From Ardenticatenaceae bacterium (lineage in GTDB: Bacteria; Chloroflexota; Anaerolineae; Promineifilales; Promineifilaceae): a stretch of 64,000 nt of DNA. Shown piece by piece: positions 1 to 12,100 of the stretch. Position 1 is the first letter of the stretch, and every line of letters starts with the position of its first letter. The stretch lies in NCBI GenBank assembly GCA_020634395.1, contig JACKBU010000013.1, forward strand, positions 46,005 through 110,004, read 5' to 3'. The translations under genes were made by a program, and so were the position numbers. The notes under the pieces were generated by a model that did no database searches, was not told where the DNA came from, and saw only the letters and a program-made list of their open reading frames with translations.

Positions 1-3000
1 AAACTGCGCCACCATCGCCTGATCGGCCGAAGAGGCCACACGCATCACGTCCCAGGTGCCCCAGTTGATGCTGACGGCGGGCAGCCCCTGCGCGCGCCGG
101 TAGTGGGCCAGACTGTCCATAAACTGGTTGGCGGCGGCGTAGTGGCCCAATTCGGACACACCCCACAAAGAGGTCGTCGAGGAAAACAATACAAAAAAGT
201 CCAGCGGCATGTCTTGTGTCAGTTCGTGGAGCAGCCATGTGCCCTGCACTTTAGGGGCGAGCATTGCCGCCAGCGCCGCCGCCGGCATGTGGGCGATGGG
301 CCAGGCGGTCATGGCGACGGCCGCGTGCACCACACCCCGCAGCGGCGGCAGCGTTTGCCCAAATTGGGCCAACAGGCCGGTCATTTGCAGCCGGTCGGTC
401 ACGTCCACGGCGGCAACGTGCACCGTAACGCCCGCCGCTTCGAGGGTCTGCACGGCCGTTACCCGGCGGTATGCTTCACTTTCCGGCAACAGGCCAGCCC
501 AGGCCGCGCGCGGCGGCAAACCGCTGCGGCTCGTCAGCACCAGATGGCGCGCGCCCTGCGCGGCCAGCCAGGCGGCCACTTCTACGCCCAGGCCGCCCAA
601 CCCACCCGTCACCAGATAGCTGCCGTCTGCGGCAACGGCCGTGGGGATAAAGTGCTGGCGTTCGCGTCCCAGCCGTGGAACCAGCCGCGCCGCGCCGCGC
701 CAGGCGATCTGGTCTTCGCCGTCGGGGTGCTGCATTTCTTGCCAGAGGAGTTCTGCGTTCAGGTCCGCGGGCGCGGCGTCCAGATCGACGCTGCCGCCCC
801 ACCAATCCGGGTGCTCCAGCGCCAACACGCGCCCCAACCCCCACAGCGGCGCGCAAAGCGGATTAGGCACGTTCTCCACCGGCTGCGCGTTCTGGGTGAC
901 CAGCCAGAGCGACGGCCGTTTGCCGCCTAGCCTGCCGACAGCCTGGGCCAGGAACAGCGCGGATTGTACGGTGCTGGCTGGTACGGCCGTCAGGTCTTGG
1001 CCTTCCATCTCGCCCAGCACGGGCAAATCTAGCGGCCACAGGTACAAAATACCCCGGTACGTGCCCGCGTTGAGGGCGTTCAGCAGCTGCGTGTACTCGT
1101 CGGGGCGGGCCGGATCCAGGCAATAGTCACTCTCGCCGATCTGTTCGTAGGCGCGGCCGGGGGTGACGAGCACGGCCGTTTCTCCCGCCGCCTTTACCCG
1201 TTCAGCCACGGCCGTGCCCACCCCACCGGCATCGCTGAAAATGATCCAGCTGCCAGAAACGGCCATTTCGTCCTCCTGCGGGGTTTGCGCGGCGTAAATG
1301 GTTTGCAGGCGGAAGAGGTCGTTGGGTGGATTGGCCGGGATGGGGGCGACGGCCGTAAAGCCCGCATCCTGCAGTAAAGCCCACCACTGCGCCTCATCCA
1401 CCAGCGGCGACGACTGGCGCACGTCCAGATCGGTGAATTTCCACCAGCCTTCCGTCAGGCCAAAGGTCAGATCCACCCAACGCTGACGGCCGCTGCCTTC
1501 CAGCAGCAGCAGCAGGCCGCCTGGCGTTAGCAGGCGGCGCACGTGGCGCAAGGTCTGCCGCAAATCGCTGGTGGCGTGCAGCACGTTGGCCGCGATAACC
1601 AGATCAAACTGGCCGTCGGCGAAGCCTTGCGCGGCCGGGGACTGTTCGATGTCCAACAGCTGATAGCGCACGAAGGGATAGGCGGCGAATTTTTCCTGCG
1701 CCTTGCTCAAGAAAAGCGGCGACAGATCGGTGAAAACATATTCGGCCTGCGATGCGGCCAGCTGCGGCAAAACGGAGGCAGTCGTTGCGCCGGTTCCCGC
1801 GCCAATTTCCAGAATGCGGAGGGGACGGTCGGCAGGCCGGGCGGCCAAAGCGCGGCTGACTGCTTCGCCCATCAGCCGGTTGTAAATGCGGGCGAAGGGG
1901 GTTTCGGCATAGACGCGGGTGGTGGCGGCCGTCGACCCATCGGGGAAGAGCAGAGGCAGAGGGTCTTGGACGCCGCGCAAAACGGCCGTCAGGTGCGGCC
2001 CACACTGCGTCAGCAGATGCAGTTCGGCGTCGTGGTCGGGATATTTTTGCGGCCAATCATCGGCGGTGATCGCGGATACGGCCGTTTCCAGTCCGGCCAC
2101 CACGATCCACTCCTCTCCATCACGCCGCAGCACGCCTTCCTCCTGCAAAATGGCCAGCAAACGGGCAAACAGCCGCTCGTGCCCCCGGGCGACGCCCAGT
2201 TCGGCGCTAAGTCCGGCGGTCGTCAGGCGAGCGCCAGGCACATACTGCCAACCCATTTCGCGCAGCGCCCGGACGATGTAGCCATAACTCAGCGCATCCA
2301 GGTCGGGGAAGAGTGTGTGATAGACGTCAACGCTGTGTTCTGCGGCGAGAACGGCCGTTTGCCCCGATACCTGGGCCGCCAACTCACCGGGCGGCAGCAG
2401 CGGGCTTTCGCCGGGCAGCGGCTTCGCTTCCCAGTTGACACGGTAGAGCCACTCGTCGGGAAACGGCCGTGCCTGTTTGTGCAGCACATCGCGCCCCGCA
2501 AGCGTTAAATGCAGCCCGCGTGCCTCGGCCACCAGATCGCCGCCCTCGTCATAGAGGTAGATGTCGCCGGTAAACGTGCTGCCCCCTTGCTGGTGCAGCG
2601 TGGCATAACTCCACAGCCGGGAACCCGGGGCGCGCCGCAGTTGGAACTGCTCGATGCCCACCAGCAGATAAGCCGCTTCCAGGTCGGCGGCCAGCGGCGC
2701 GCCCACCAGGTGGAAACAGGCATCCAGAAAAGCCGGATGGATGTGGTAGGTTGGCAAATCAGGCAGAAGTGCTTCCGGCAAGACCATCTGTCCCAGCGCC
2801 TCGCCCTGGCGCCGCCAGATGTGAGTCAGACCGCGAAAATCGCTGCCAAACTCCAGGCCCAGCCCGGCCACCTGCGCGTAATAGTCCGCCTGGTCGATCT
2901 CGTCCGGGCAGCGGTGCTGAACAGCCGCCACGTCCAGAGCAGGCCCAGCGGGCGCTTTGCCCGCCTCCGCCCAGGCCAGCGTGCCGGAAACGTGCTGTTT

Positions 3001-6000
3001 CCAGGCTTCGCCGTTCCAGGCGACCACCTGGAAGGCAGCCTGTTCGCCCGCCTGCGGCGAGAGAATGGTTTGCACCGGCCGGGGATCGGCGGACAGCACC
3101 AGGGCTTCGTGGATGGTGAAGTTGTGCAGGCGATACGGCCGTTCGCCCCACGCCTCGTCCGCCGCCGCCAAAATCATCTCGATGAAGGCCGGGGAGGGCA
3201 AAATAACCGCCTCATGCACGCGATGATGAGACAGGAACGGCGGCCAGCTCTCGCTGAGCGCCGTCTCGAAGACGACATCTGTCAGGGCGGGCGAGTTGAG
3301 CCGGCGGCCCAACAGGGGGTTGTGGCTGGCGGACTGCGGCAGGAACGGCCGTGTCTCGTCTGCCCGCCTTTGCACATCCAGCCAGAATCGCTCGCGCTGG
3401 AAAGGATAGGTGGGCAGCGGCAGCCGCCGCCGCGCAAAGCCGTCGTCAAACCCGGCCCAATCCACCGGTGCGCCGTGGAGAAAGAGTTCGCCCAGGCTGT
3501 TCAGCAGTTGCTGCCAGTCGTCGTGGCCGGGGCGCAGGGAGGGAAGCCAGACGGCCGTTTCCGGCGGCTCGCAGCGCTGGCCCATGCCCACTAGGGTCGG
3601 CGCGGGGCCAATCTCCAGGAAATGGCGATATCCGGCAGCGAACAAGGTTTGCATCGCCGGGTAAAACAGCACGCCCTGGCGTAGTTGGGCGCGCCAGTAG
3701 TCGGCGCTGGCAATCTCGCGCCCGGCAAACTGACCGGTAATGCTGGATAGGAACTCTACCTGCGGCGCGTGGTAGGTCACGGTGACGGCCGTTTCGCTGA
3801 ACGCATCCAAAATCGGGTCCATCAAGGCCGAATGGCCGGCGATGGAAACGGCCAGCCGCCGCGCCCGAATTTTGGCCTGCTTCAGGTGGTCAATGACGGT
3901 TTGTACGGCCGTTTCCTCCCCGGAAATCACCACGCTCTCCGGCCCATTGACCCCCGCTACCGTTACGGGCACGCCACAGGCGGCAATCGCCGCTTCTGCC
4001 TGCGCCTGCCCGGTAAATACAGCGGCCATCGCTCCATTTGGCGGCAGGCCGCCCATCAACTGGCCGCGCACAGCCACCAGTTTGAGCGCGTCTTCCAGGC
4101 TGAACACACCCGCCACGCAGGCGGCCGCATATTCGCCAATGCTGTGCCCCAACACCACGTCCGGCTCAATCCCCCAGGAGCGCCACAGCTGCGCCAGCGC
4201 ATATTCGATGGCGAACAAGGCGGGCTGCGTGTAGGCTGTTTCGTCGATGAGGGCTTGCTCCGGCGCACCGTCCGGCGGGTAGAGAAGGTCCAGCAAAGAG
4301 TGATCGAGATACGGCCGTAACAATGCATCACACTGAGCCAGCGCCGCCCGAAAAACAGGAGCCGTCTCGTAAAGCTGGCGGCCCATCTCCACGTACTGCG
4401 CCCCCTGCCCGGTAAACAGAAACACAATCGGCTGCCGCTTGCCGCTCTTCACCGACCGGTACTGCAGATTTTTCGCCGTTTCGCCTTGGGCAAACGCCGC
4501 GAGCGCCTCCTGCGCGGTCGGGGCGTCGGCGGCGGTCAGCGCCAGGCGATGGCGCAGACGCGCCCGGCCCACGTTGGCCGTGTAGGCCACGTCGCCCAGC
4601 GCCTGCTGCGGATGACTCGCCAGATGATCGGCAAAGCGTCCGGCAAGCTGGCGCAGCGCGGTTTCAGTTTGGGCGGAGAGCGTCAGCAGGTGCAGCGGGC
4701 GATCAGGCACGGTGGCGGCCGGTTCCCTCACCGGGGCCGCTTCGGCGATGATGTGGACGTTGGTGCCGCTGAAACCAAATGAACTGACGCCGCCGAGCAG
4801 ACGGCCGTTCGCCCCTGTCCACGCCGTTTGCTGCCTGGGAATGGCAATCGGATACGCCTCCCAGTCGATGTAGGGATTCCGTTCCGTCAGGTGCAGGTGG
4901 GGCGGGATAGCCTGGTGCTGCAAGGCCAGCACCAGCTTGATAAACCCGGCAATGCCCGCCGCCGATTCCAGGTGCCCTATGTTGGTTTTCACCGAGCCAA
5001 TCAGCAGCGGATGCTCGGCCGTGTGCGCCGGCCCGTAGGCAGCGCCGAGCGCCTGCACTTCAATCGGATCGCCCAGTGAAGTGCCGGTGCCGTGCGTCTC
5101 GATGTAACTGACCTCGCCCGGTCTGACGTGCGCGTCGGCCAACGCGGCGCGGATGACGGCTTCCTGGGAGGGACCGTTGGGCGCGGTGAGGCCGTTGGAA
5201 CGGCCGTCCTGGTTCATGGCCGACCCGCGAATGACGGCCAGGATGGTGTCGCCGTCAGCCTGGGCGTCGGACAGGCGCTTCAGCAGCACCACCCCGCACC
5301 CTTCCGAGCGCACGAAGCCATCGGCGGCAGCGTCAAAGGCTTTGCAACGGCCGTCAGCCGCCATCATGCGCCCTTTCGACAGCGAGATGGTTGTTTCTAC
5401 GGAGAGGATGGCATTGACACCGCCGGCCACTGCCATGCGGCACTCCTGGTTACGCAGGCTCTGCACAGCCAGATGCAGCGCCACCAACGACGAAGAGCAG
5501 GCAGTGTCTACCGAAAGACTCGGCCCCTGGAAGCCAAAAACGTAGGAAAGGCGACCGGACGCCACGCTGTGGGCCATGCCGGTCGACGAATAGGTATCCA
5601 GCTGATCCTTTTCGCCGCTGTTCAAAATCTGGTAATAATCGCTGTTGCAGATGCCCACAAAGACGCCGGTGGGGCTGCCGTCCAGTCCGTCGGGCGCGTA
5701 GCCGGCCGTTTCCAGCGCTTCCCAGGTCGTTTCCAGCAGCATTCGCTGCTGCGGATCCAGGCTCACTGCTTCGCGCGGGGCAATGCCAAACAACTGCGGA
5801 TCAAACCGATCAATTCCGTCCACGAACCCGCCCCAGCGTGTGGCAATTTTGCCCGGCGCTTCCGGGTCGGCGTCAAAATAAGCCTCGGCGTCGAAGCGTT
5901 CTGGGGGAATTTCGGTGATGGCGTCGGTGCCCTGCTGCAGCATCTGCCAGTAGGCTTCGGGCGTGTTGGCCCCGCCCGGAAAACGGCAGGCCATGCTGAT

Positions 6001-6126
6001 CACGGCGATGGGTTCGGACGGCCGTTTTTGGGCGGCTTCCAGTTTGCTTTGCAGATCCACGGCCAGCAGCGCCAGCCGCTTAGGCGAAAGCCCCGAAATC
6101 CGCTCCAGGAATTCTCTATTCGTCAT
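1..6126 (-). CDS. PKS module 6, KS-AT-DH-MT-KR (3' end outside the window)
   Basis: Single-module polyketide synthase, open from ATG at 6126 to the window edge (2042 codons seen). Domains in order: KS with DTACSSS near residue 209 and the VETHGTGT and NIGHLE histidine motifs; AT with GHSIGEY near 662; DH with His near 970 and an FLDACFH aspartate motif near 1132; a C-methyltransferase with ILEIGAGTG near 1444; and a KR with GGLGGLG near 1840 and the catalytic Tyr in HYAAAN near 1994. No ER is present between MT and KR. The ACP should follow outside the window. The DH motif reads HRVHEAVILP, with Glu where Gly is usual. The AT specificity position reads IAGH rather than HAFH. The start overlaps the end of module 5 by 11 bp, implying coupled translation. 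Expected chemistry: alpha-methylation, ketoreduction and probably dehydration. Confidence 0.95.
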   Translation of the reverse strand, partial: MTNREFLERISGLSPKRLALLAVDLQSKLEAAQKRPSEPIAVISMACRFPGGANTPEAYWQMLQQGTDAITEIPPERFDAEAYFDADPEAPGKIATRWGGFVDGIDRFDPQLFGIAPREAVSLDPQQRMLLETTWEALETAGYAPDGLDGSPTGVFVGICNSDYYQILNSGEKDQLDTYSSTGMAHSVASGRLSYVFGFQGPSLSVDTACSSSLVALHLAVQSLRNQECRMAVAGGVNAILSVETTISLSKGRMMAADGRCKAFDAAADGFVRSEGCGVVLLKRLSDAQADGDTILAVIRGSAMNQDGRSNGLTAPNGPSQEAVIRAALADAHVRPGEVSYIETHGTGTSLGDPIEVQALGAAYGPAHTAEHPLLIGSVKTNIGHLESAAGIAGFIKLVLALQHQAIPPHLHLTERNPYIDWEAYPIAIPRQQTAWTGANGRLLGGVSSFGFSGTNVHIIAEAAPVREPAATVPDRPLHLLTLSAQTETALRQLAGRFADHLASHPQQALGDVAYTANVGRARLRHRLALTAADAPTAQEALAAFAQGETAKNLQYRSVKSGKRQPIVFLFTGQGAQYVEMGRQLYETAPVFRAALAQCDALLRPYLDHSLLDLLYPPDGAPEQALIDETAYTQPALFAIEYALAQLWRSWGIEPDVVLGHSIGEYAAACVAGVFSLEDALKLVAVRGQLMGGLPPNGAMAAVFTGQAQAEAAIAACGVPVTVAGVNGPESVVISGEETAVQTVIDHLKQAKIRARRLAVSIAGHSALMDPILDAFSETAVTVTYHAPQVEFLSSITGQFAGREIASADYWRAQLRQGVLFYPAMQTLFAAGYRHFLEIGPAPTLVGMGQRCEPPETAVWLPSLRPGHDDWQQLLNSLGELFLHGAPVDWAGFDDGFARRRLPLPTYPFQRERFWLDVQRRADETRPFLPQSASHNPLLGRRLNSPALTDVVFETALSESWPPFLSHHRVHEAVILPSPAFIEMILAAADEAWGERPYRLHNFTIHEALVLSADPRPVQTILSPQAGEQAAFQVVAWNGEAWKQHVSGTLAWAEAGKAPAGPALDVAAVQHRCPDEIDQADYYAQVAGLGLEFGSDFRGLTHIWRRQGEALGQMVLPEALLPDLPTYHIHPAFLDACFHLVGAPLAADLEAAYLLVGIEQFQLRRAPGSRLWSYATLHQQGGSTFTGDIYLYDEGGDLVAEARGLHLTLAGRDVLHKQARPFPDEWLYRVNWEAKPLPGESPLLPPGELAAQVSGQTAVLAAEHSVDVYHTLFPDLDALSYGYIVRALREMGWQYVPGARLTTAGLSAELGVARGHERLFARLLAILQEEGVLRRDGEEWIVVAGLETAVSAITADDWPQKYPDHDAELHLLTQCGPHLTAVLRGVQDPLPLLFPDGSTAATTRVYAETPFARIYNRLMGEAVSRALAARPADRPLRILEIGAGTGATTASVLPQLAASQAEYVFTDLSPLFLSKAQEKFAAYPFVRYQLLDIEQSPAAQGFADGQFDLVIAANVLHATSDLRQTLRHVRRLLTPGGLLLLLEGSGRQRWVDLTFGLTEGWWKFTDLDVRQSSPLVDEAQWWALLQDAGFTAVAPIPANPPNDLFRLQTIYAAQTPQEDEMAVSGSWIIFSDAGGVGTAVAERVKAAGETAVLVTPGRAYEQIGESDYCLDPARPDEYTQLLNALNAGTYRGILYLWPLDLPVLGEMEGQDLTAVPASTVQSALFLAQAVGRLGGKRPSLWLVTQNAQPVENVPNPLCAPLWGLGRVLALEHPDWWGGSVDLDAAPADLNAELLWQEMQHPDGEDQIAWRGAARLVPRLGRERQHFIPTAVAADGSYLVTGGLGGLGVEVAAWLAAQGARHLVLTSRSGLPPRAAWAGLLPESEAYRRVTAVQTLEAAGVTVHVAAVDVTDRLQMTGLLAQFGQTLPPLRGVVHAAVAMTAWPIAHMPAAALAAMLAPKVQGTWLLHELTQDMPLDFFVLFSSTTSLWGVSELGHYAAANQFMDSLAHYRRAQGLPAVSINWGTWDVMRVASSADQAMVAQF

Positions 6127-9100
6127 ACGGTTCCTCAGAAAAGCCCATTTCGGCAAAGAGCCGGTCTACTTCATCGTCTGAGAGGGCAGCCAGGGCGTCG
6201 ATATCGTCCAGGCTGTCGAGCGGGGAACGGCCGTTCCCCGGCTGTTCCGCCTCCTCGGCCACCGGCGCATCGTCATCCGCCGATGCGCTGCTGCCCAGGG
6301 CGACATTCTCTAGCAAATATTCGGTGATCGCCGCCGTGGTGGGATAGTCGAACACCAGCGTCGCCGGTAAAGGCCGCAGCAGCGTCAGCCCGGTGCTGAG
6401 GCGGTTTTTCAGTTCGACGGCCATCAGCGAATCCAGGCCCATATCGCTGAGCGCGGCTCGCTCGTCCAGGGCATCGCTCTCGTCCAGGCCCAGCACCTGC
6501 CGGGTCTCCGTTTCCACAAAAGCCAGCATGATCGCCCGGCGGCGGTTGGCGGCGGCTTCGGCCAGTTGGGTCATCAAGTTGGGGTGAGAGGGAGAAACGG
6601 CCGTTTCCCCTACCACCGCCGCTTTCTCCGGCTGCCGCATTAAGTCGGCAAAAAACGGCAAATGGCCGAATTTGCGCCGGAAGTTCGTCCAGTCAACCGG
6701 CATCACGGCCACCTGCGGGGCGGCCTCCGGCAGCAGCTCACCCAGCAGCCGCAGCCCCTGCGCCGGTTCGATGGCTCCGATACCCTGCGCCATTGTGCGC
6801 TCAAAGACGCCATGCCGTACCGCCGCGCCCACCTCGGTCCATGCGCCCCAGTCAATACTCAGGCCAGGCAGCCCCTGGCTGCGCCGATACTGCGCCAGCG
6901 CGTCCAAAAAGACGTTGGCGGCGGCATGCGCCCCCTGCCCCGCTGCCCCCGTGAGGGAAGCAATCGAAGAAAACAGGACAAAGAAATCAAGCGGCAAACG
7001 TTCGGTCAGCAGGTGAAGCTGCCACGCGCCGGTTACTTTTGGTCCCAAAACACGGGCGAACTGTGACCACTCTTGCTGCAGCAGCACGCCATCGGCCAGT
7101 GTCCCGGCCGAGTGAATCACGCCGCGCAGCGGCGGCAGGCAGTCGGCCATGTCGCTGAAAAGGGCGCTCATTTGCGAGGCGTTCGTCACGTCTACCTGGG
7201 CTGTGTATACCTGAACGCCGTCAGCTTCCAGGCGGGCGATAAGTTCGGTGGCCTGCTGGTCCGGGCGGCGGCGGCCCACCAGGGCCAGATGGCGCGCGCC
7301 CTGCGCGGCCAGCCATTCGGCCACCAGCAGCCCCAAACCGCGCAAACCGCCGGTGACCAGATAAGCGCCGTCCGAGCGAATGGTGACCGGCTGCACGCCC
7401 GGCTGTGTCACGGCAATTTTGCCGATGTGCCGCGCCTGCGCCATGAAGCGGAAAGCGTCGATGGTTTCTTCGCGGGCGAAGGTACGCACGGGCAGCGGCG
7501 GCAGTTCACCAGCCCCGATGTCGGCCACGATTTGCCGGAACAGGGCGCTGATCAGGGCTGGGTCTTGCTGCGCCGTTTCGCCCCAGTCGACGATGTGGTA
7601 GGCAGCGTGGGGTTTTTGTTGAGTGGCCTCATCCGGACTGAGAATGCCGCGTTTGCCGATTTCCAGGAAACGGCCGTTCACCGCCAATACCCGCATACTC
7701 TGCCACGCAAACTCGTCCGCCAGGGAATTGAGCACCAGATCCACACCGCTTCCGCCGGTAAGCTCCAGCACTTCATCCGCAAAATCTAAGGAGCGGGAAT
7801 CCATCACATGGGCGATACCCAAATCGCGCAAGAAGGCGCGTTTTTCGGGACTGCCGGCCGTAGCAAAAATCGTGGCTCCGGCCCGCTGCGCCAGATGGAC
7901 GGCCGCCATACCCACCCCGCCGGCGGCGGCATGGATCAGCACTTTGTCGCCGGGCTGCATGTGGCCCAGGTGGTTGAGGGTAAACGCGGCCGTCAGGTAC
8001 GGGATGGGCGTCGCGGCGGCGGCGGCAAAGCTGAGGCGGGGCGGCTTGTGGGCCACCAGATGGACTGGAGCCAGCACGTGGGTACGGAAGCTGCCCCCGG
8101 CCACAGCCAATACGGCATCGCCGACGCGGAATTCGGTGACGTGGGGGCCAACGGCCGTGACCACCCCGGCACATTCGCCGCCCAGCGGCCCCGGATCGCC
8201 GGGATACATTCCCAGCGTGTTCAGCACATCCTTAAAGTTGAGACCGGTCGCCAGGACGCGAATCTCCACTTCGTGGGCGCCGGGCGCGCGCCGGACCAGC
8301 GGCTGCCAGCTCAAATTATCCAGCACACCGCGCTGGCTGATGGTCAACTGCTGCGGTTCATCAGCCGGTGTTGGGGCAGGCTGATGGCGTACCAGCCGGG
8401 CGGCCAGCCGCTCGCCTTGCCGGAAGGCCACCTGTGGCTCTGTATCGTTGGCCCGCATTTCGGCCAGCAGCGCGGCGGCATTGATCGGCGCGTCGGCATC
8501 CAGATCCAGGCAGGTGGGGCGCAGTTCCGGCAGTTCCAGGCCAATGGTTTTTGCCAGACCCCACAGGGGGGACTGCGCCACCTGGGGCGCACGGCCGTTT
8601 ACATCCTGTGCAGCCGCCGTCACCAGCCAGAGGCGCGGCGAAACGGACAGGTCGGCCGCCGCGACTGCCTGAACGAGATGCAGCACGCTGCCGGTGGCTG
8701 CGGCCACGGCCGTTTCCAACCCTTCCGGCGACAACAACCCGGCGTCCGGCGCATCCAGGCTCCACAAATGGACAATGTGGTGATACGGCCGTTGCGTCAA
8801 AACCTGATCCAGCCCGTCCAGATTGGCCGGATTTAGCTTCATGCGCTCGCCCTCGTCGTGGAAGGCCGCGCCCGTGTGTACCAGCGTACAGCGCGCACCT
8901 TGAGCCTGAAGCTGCGCCGCCAACTGGGCGCCAACGCCGCGCTCGTCGGCAAAGAGGAGCCAGTTTCCGGCGATGTCGCCGCCCGGCGCGACTGGTTTGC
9001 GGGCCAGCAGAATGGCCTGTTCGGACAGCAGATCCTCACGATGGGGAACGGCCGTTCCTGCCTCGAAACCCACGTCGGCCAGCAAACTCAGCCAGCCTTC

Positions 9101-12100
9101 ACGGTTGAGCAGGGGGTAAGACGGCCGTACGTCCGCATCCACAAAGCGCCACCAGCCATCCGTCAGGCCAAAAGACAAATCGATCCAGCGAATCGGATGG
9201 GTCATTTCCAGCAGCAGCAGCAGACCGCCGGGAGCCAGCAGCTGCTGCACGTGGCTGAGCGTCTGCCGCAAATCGGCGGTGGCGTGAATCACGTTGGCCG
9301 CAACGATGAGGTCGAAGGTATCCTGGGCGGCAAAACCCTGCGCCGCCGGGTCGTTCTCGATGTTCAGGAGCCGGTAATCGACAAACGGGAAGGCGGCACA
9401 TTTTTGCCTGGCCCGGTCCAGAAACAGGGGCGACATGTCGGTGAAGACGTAACGGCTGCGGTCGGCGGGCAGTTGGGGCAGCACAAAGGCCGTCGTGCCG
9501 CCCGTGCCCGCCCCAATTTCTAAGACGCGCAACGGCCGTTCCGCCGGCAAACCGGGCATCATTTCTGCCACCACCTGCCCCACCAGTCCGCTGTACGTCC
9601 TGGCAAACGGCGATTCCTGGTAGACCTTGCTGGTGCTGCTCAGATCACCGCCGGGGAAAAGCAGCTGCAGCGGGTCGGCCTGACCGCTCAGAGCGGCGGC
9701 CAGCCCCTGGGAACAGCGCCAGGCGATGTCGATTTCGGCGTCAAACTGGGGGAACTGGCGAGCCAGAGTTTGCCAGCGATTTTCCAGGGAAACGGCCGTC
9801 AGCTGCGGCGGTATTTTCTGCAGCCGCCAGCCCGCCTCCGCGCGGCCCAGCCAGCCATCTTCGGCCAAAATTTCCAACAGCCGCCCCATCAACCGCTGAT
9901 GCTCCGGCAAAACGGCCAGTTCGGCGGCCAGCCCCTCCGGGGTGACGAAGGCGTCGAACACTGGCTGCCAGCCCAACTGCTGCCACGCTGCCAGAATGCT
10001 GTCGGCGCTCAGTTCGTCTAGCAGCGGAGCCAGCGCCTGGTAAGCGGCCAGATCGTACCGGGCGAACAACGTTTTGGCTTCCGGCTCCACGCCCTCGGCC
10101 ACGGCTGCGGGCGGCGGGAAGGAGGCGGCCACGGCCGTTTCCTCTGCCAACAGCGGCGCAGGCTGCCACTCTACCCGATACAGCCAGTCGGCCAGATCGT
10201 CGGCGCGGCGGCTTAACAGCGCGGCGCGGCTGGCCCGTTTTAGATGAAGGCCGTGCGCTTCGGCCAGGAGACGGCCGTTTTCGTCCAGCACCCGCACCTG
10301 CGCCGTCAACGTCTCTTTCAGTCCGGCGTCCGGCAGGGCCAGCGTGGCGTGACTCCAGACTGGGCCCTCAGGCTGCCGGTACAGCACAAAACGATCTACA
10401 CCCAGCGGCATAAAAATGTCGCTCTCGCTCAGGTCGGCCGGAATGGCGGCGGCCATTACTTGCAGGCAGGCATCCAGCAGCGCCGGATGAATCTGGTAAC
10501 GGCCGTTTTCCGTCTGGCCGGCCGCAGGCAAGATGATCTGCCCTACCGCTTCGCCGTCGCGCCGCCACATCTGCACCACGCCGTGCAGGCTGGGACCAAA
10601 GTGCAGTCCCAGATCGTGAAGTTTGGCATAGTGGGTCTCGGCTGAAACGGTTTCCGGGCAGGCGGCCCGCAGCGCGTCCGGCGATTCACTGTTTGGGGTG
10701 GGCGTTGTTTGATGGGGCTGCAAACGGCCGTCGGCGTGCAGCAGCCAGGGCGCATCCGGCCCATCGGCTTCGCGCTGGCTAAAGATTTGCACAGCGGCCG
10801 GGCCAGCGGCGGCTGGCGTAACCAGCGTTTGCACCACGCGGGTCTCGTCGTCGGCCACCACCAATGGTTCGTGGATGGTCAGTCCTTCTATGGCATGGAC
10901 GCCGGGGCCAAAAACGGCCGTGGCTGCCGCCAGCATCATCTCGATATAGCCGGTCGCCGGTAAAATCGCCAGCCCGTGCACCCGATGATCGTGGAGCACC
11001 GGCACGGTTTCCACGTTGAGCAGCGCCTCGAACGGCACAAGCTGCGCCGCCGAACGCAGGCGGCTGCCCAACAAGGGATGCCCGGCAGACGGCCGTGCCG
11101 CAGATCGCCGCCGCTCCGGGAGCCAGTAGCGGCGGTGCTGGAAGGGATAAGTGGGCAGCCGCAGCTTGCGCCGGGCATACGGCCCATCGAATCCGGCCCA
11201 GTCTACGTCCACGCCATAAACAAACAGATCGCCCAGGCTGGCCAGGATTTGCGGCCAGTCGTCGCGCCCCTGGCGCAGCGAGGGCAGCCACAGCCCGGCG
11301 GCATCGTCGGGCAGGCAGCGCCGCCCCATGCCCAACAGCGTGGGATGCGGTCCCACTTCCAGGAAAAGCCCATACCTGTTCTCATGCAGCCAGTTCATCG
11401 CGGCCTGAAACTGCACCGGCTGGCGCACGTGGTCGCGCCAGTAGGCAGCGCGGGTCAACGTGTCACCCAGCGCCGGCTGGCCGGTGACGTTGGAAATCAC
11501 CCGCAGGCGCGGGCGCGTGAAGGCAATCTCCCCGGCCACGGCGGCAAACTCGGCCAGCATCGGCTCCATCAACGGCGAATGGAAAGCGTGGGAGACCGTC
11601 AGCGGTTTGGCCTTGATGCCCTTGGCGGCTAATTGATCGAGAATGGCGGAGACGGCCGTTTCCTTCCCGGAAATCACCACGTTTTGCGGCCCGTTGACCG
11701 CGGCGATGGAGACCACATCCGTAAACGCGGCGATAGCAGCCCGCACGGTCGCCTCATCGCTGAAGATGGCGGCCATTGCCCCACCAGCAGGCAGCGCCTG
11801 CATGAGGCGGCCGCGCGCGGCAATCAATTTCAGACCATCTTCCAGGCTGAACACCCCCGCCACGCAGGCGGCCACATATTCGCCGACGCTGTGGCCCATG
11901 ACGGCCGTGGGCTGCACCCCCCACGACTGCCAGAGAGCAAACAGGGCGTATTCGATGGCAAACAGGGCCGGCTGGGTGTACTGCGTCTGGTGAATGCTGT
12001 CGTCGGTCTCGTCGAACAAGACAGACAGCAGCGGGCGGGGTAGATACGGCCGTAAAATTTCGTCACACTGGTCCAGCGCAGCGCGAAAAACGGGCTGGGT

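Noticed and set aside
1543..6327. Long open frames on the plus strand opposite PKS module 6 (for example 1543-2508, 2509-3594, 5092-6327)
   Set aside because: They are antisense to clear KS, AT, DH and MT domains, are rich in Arg, Gln and His, and match no family. High-GC coding DNA often leaves the opposite frame open.
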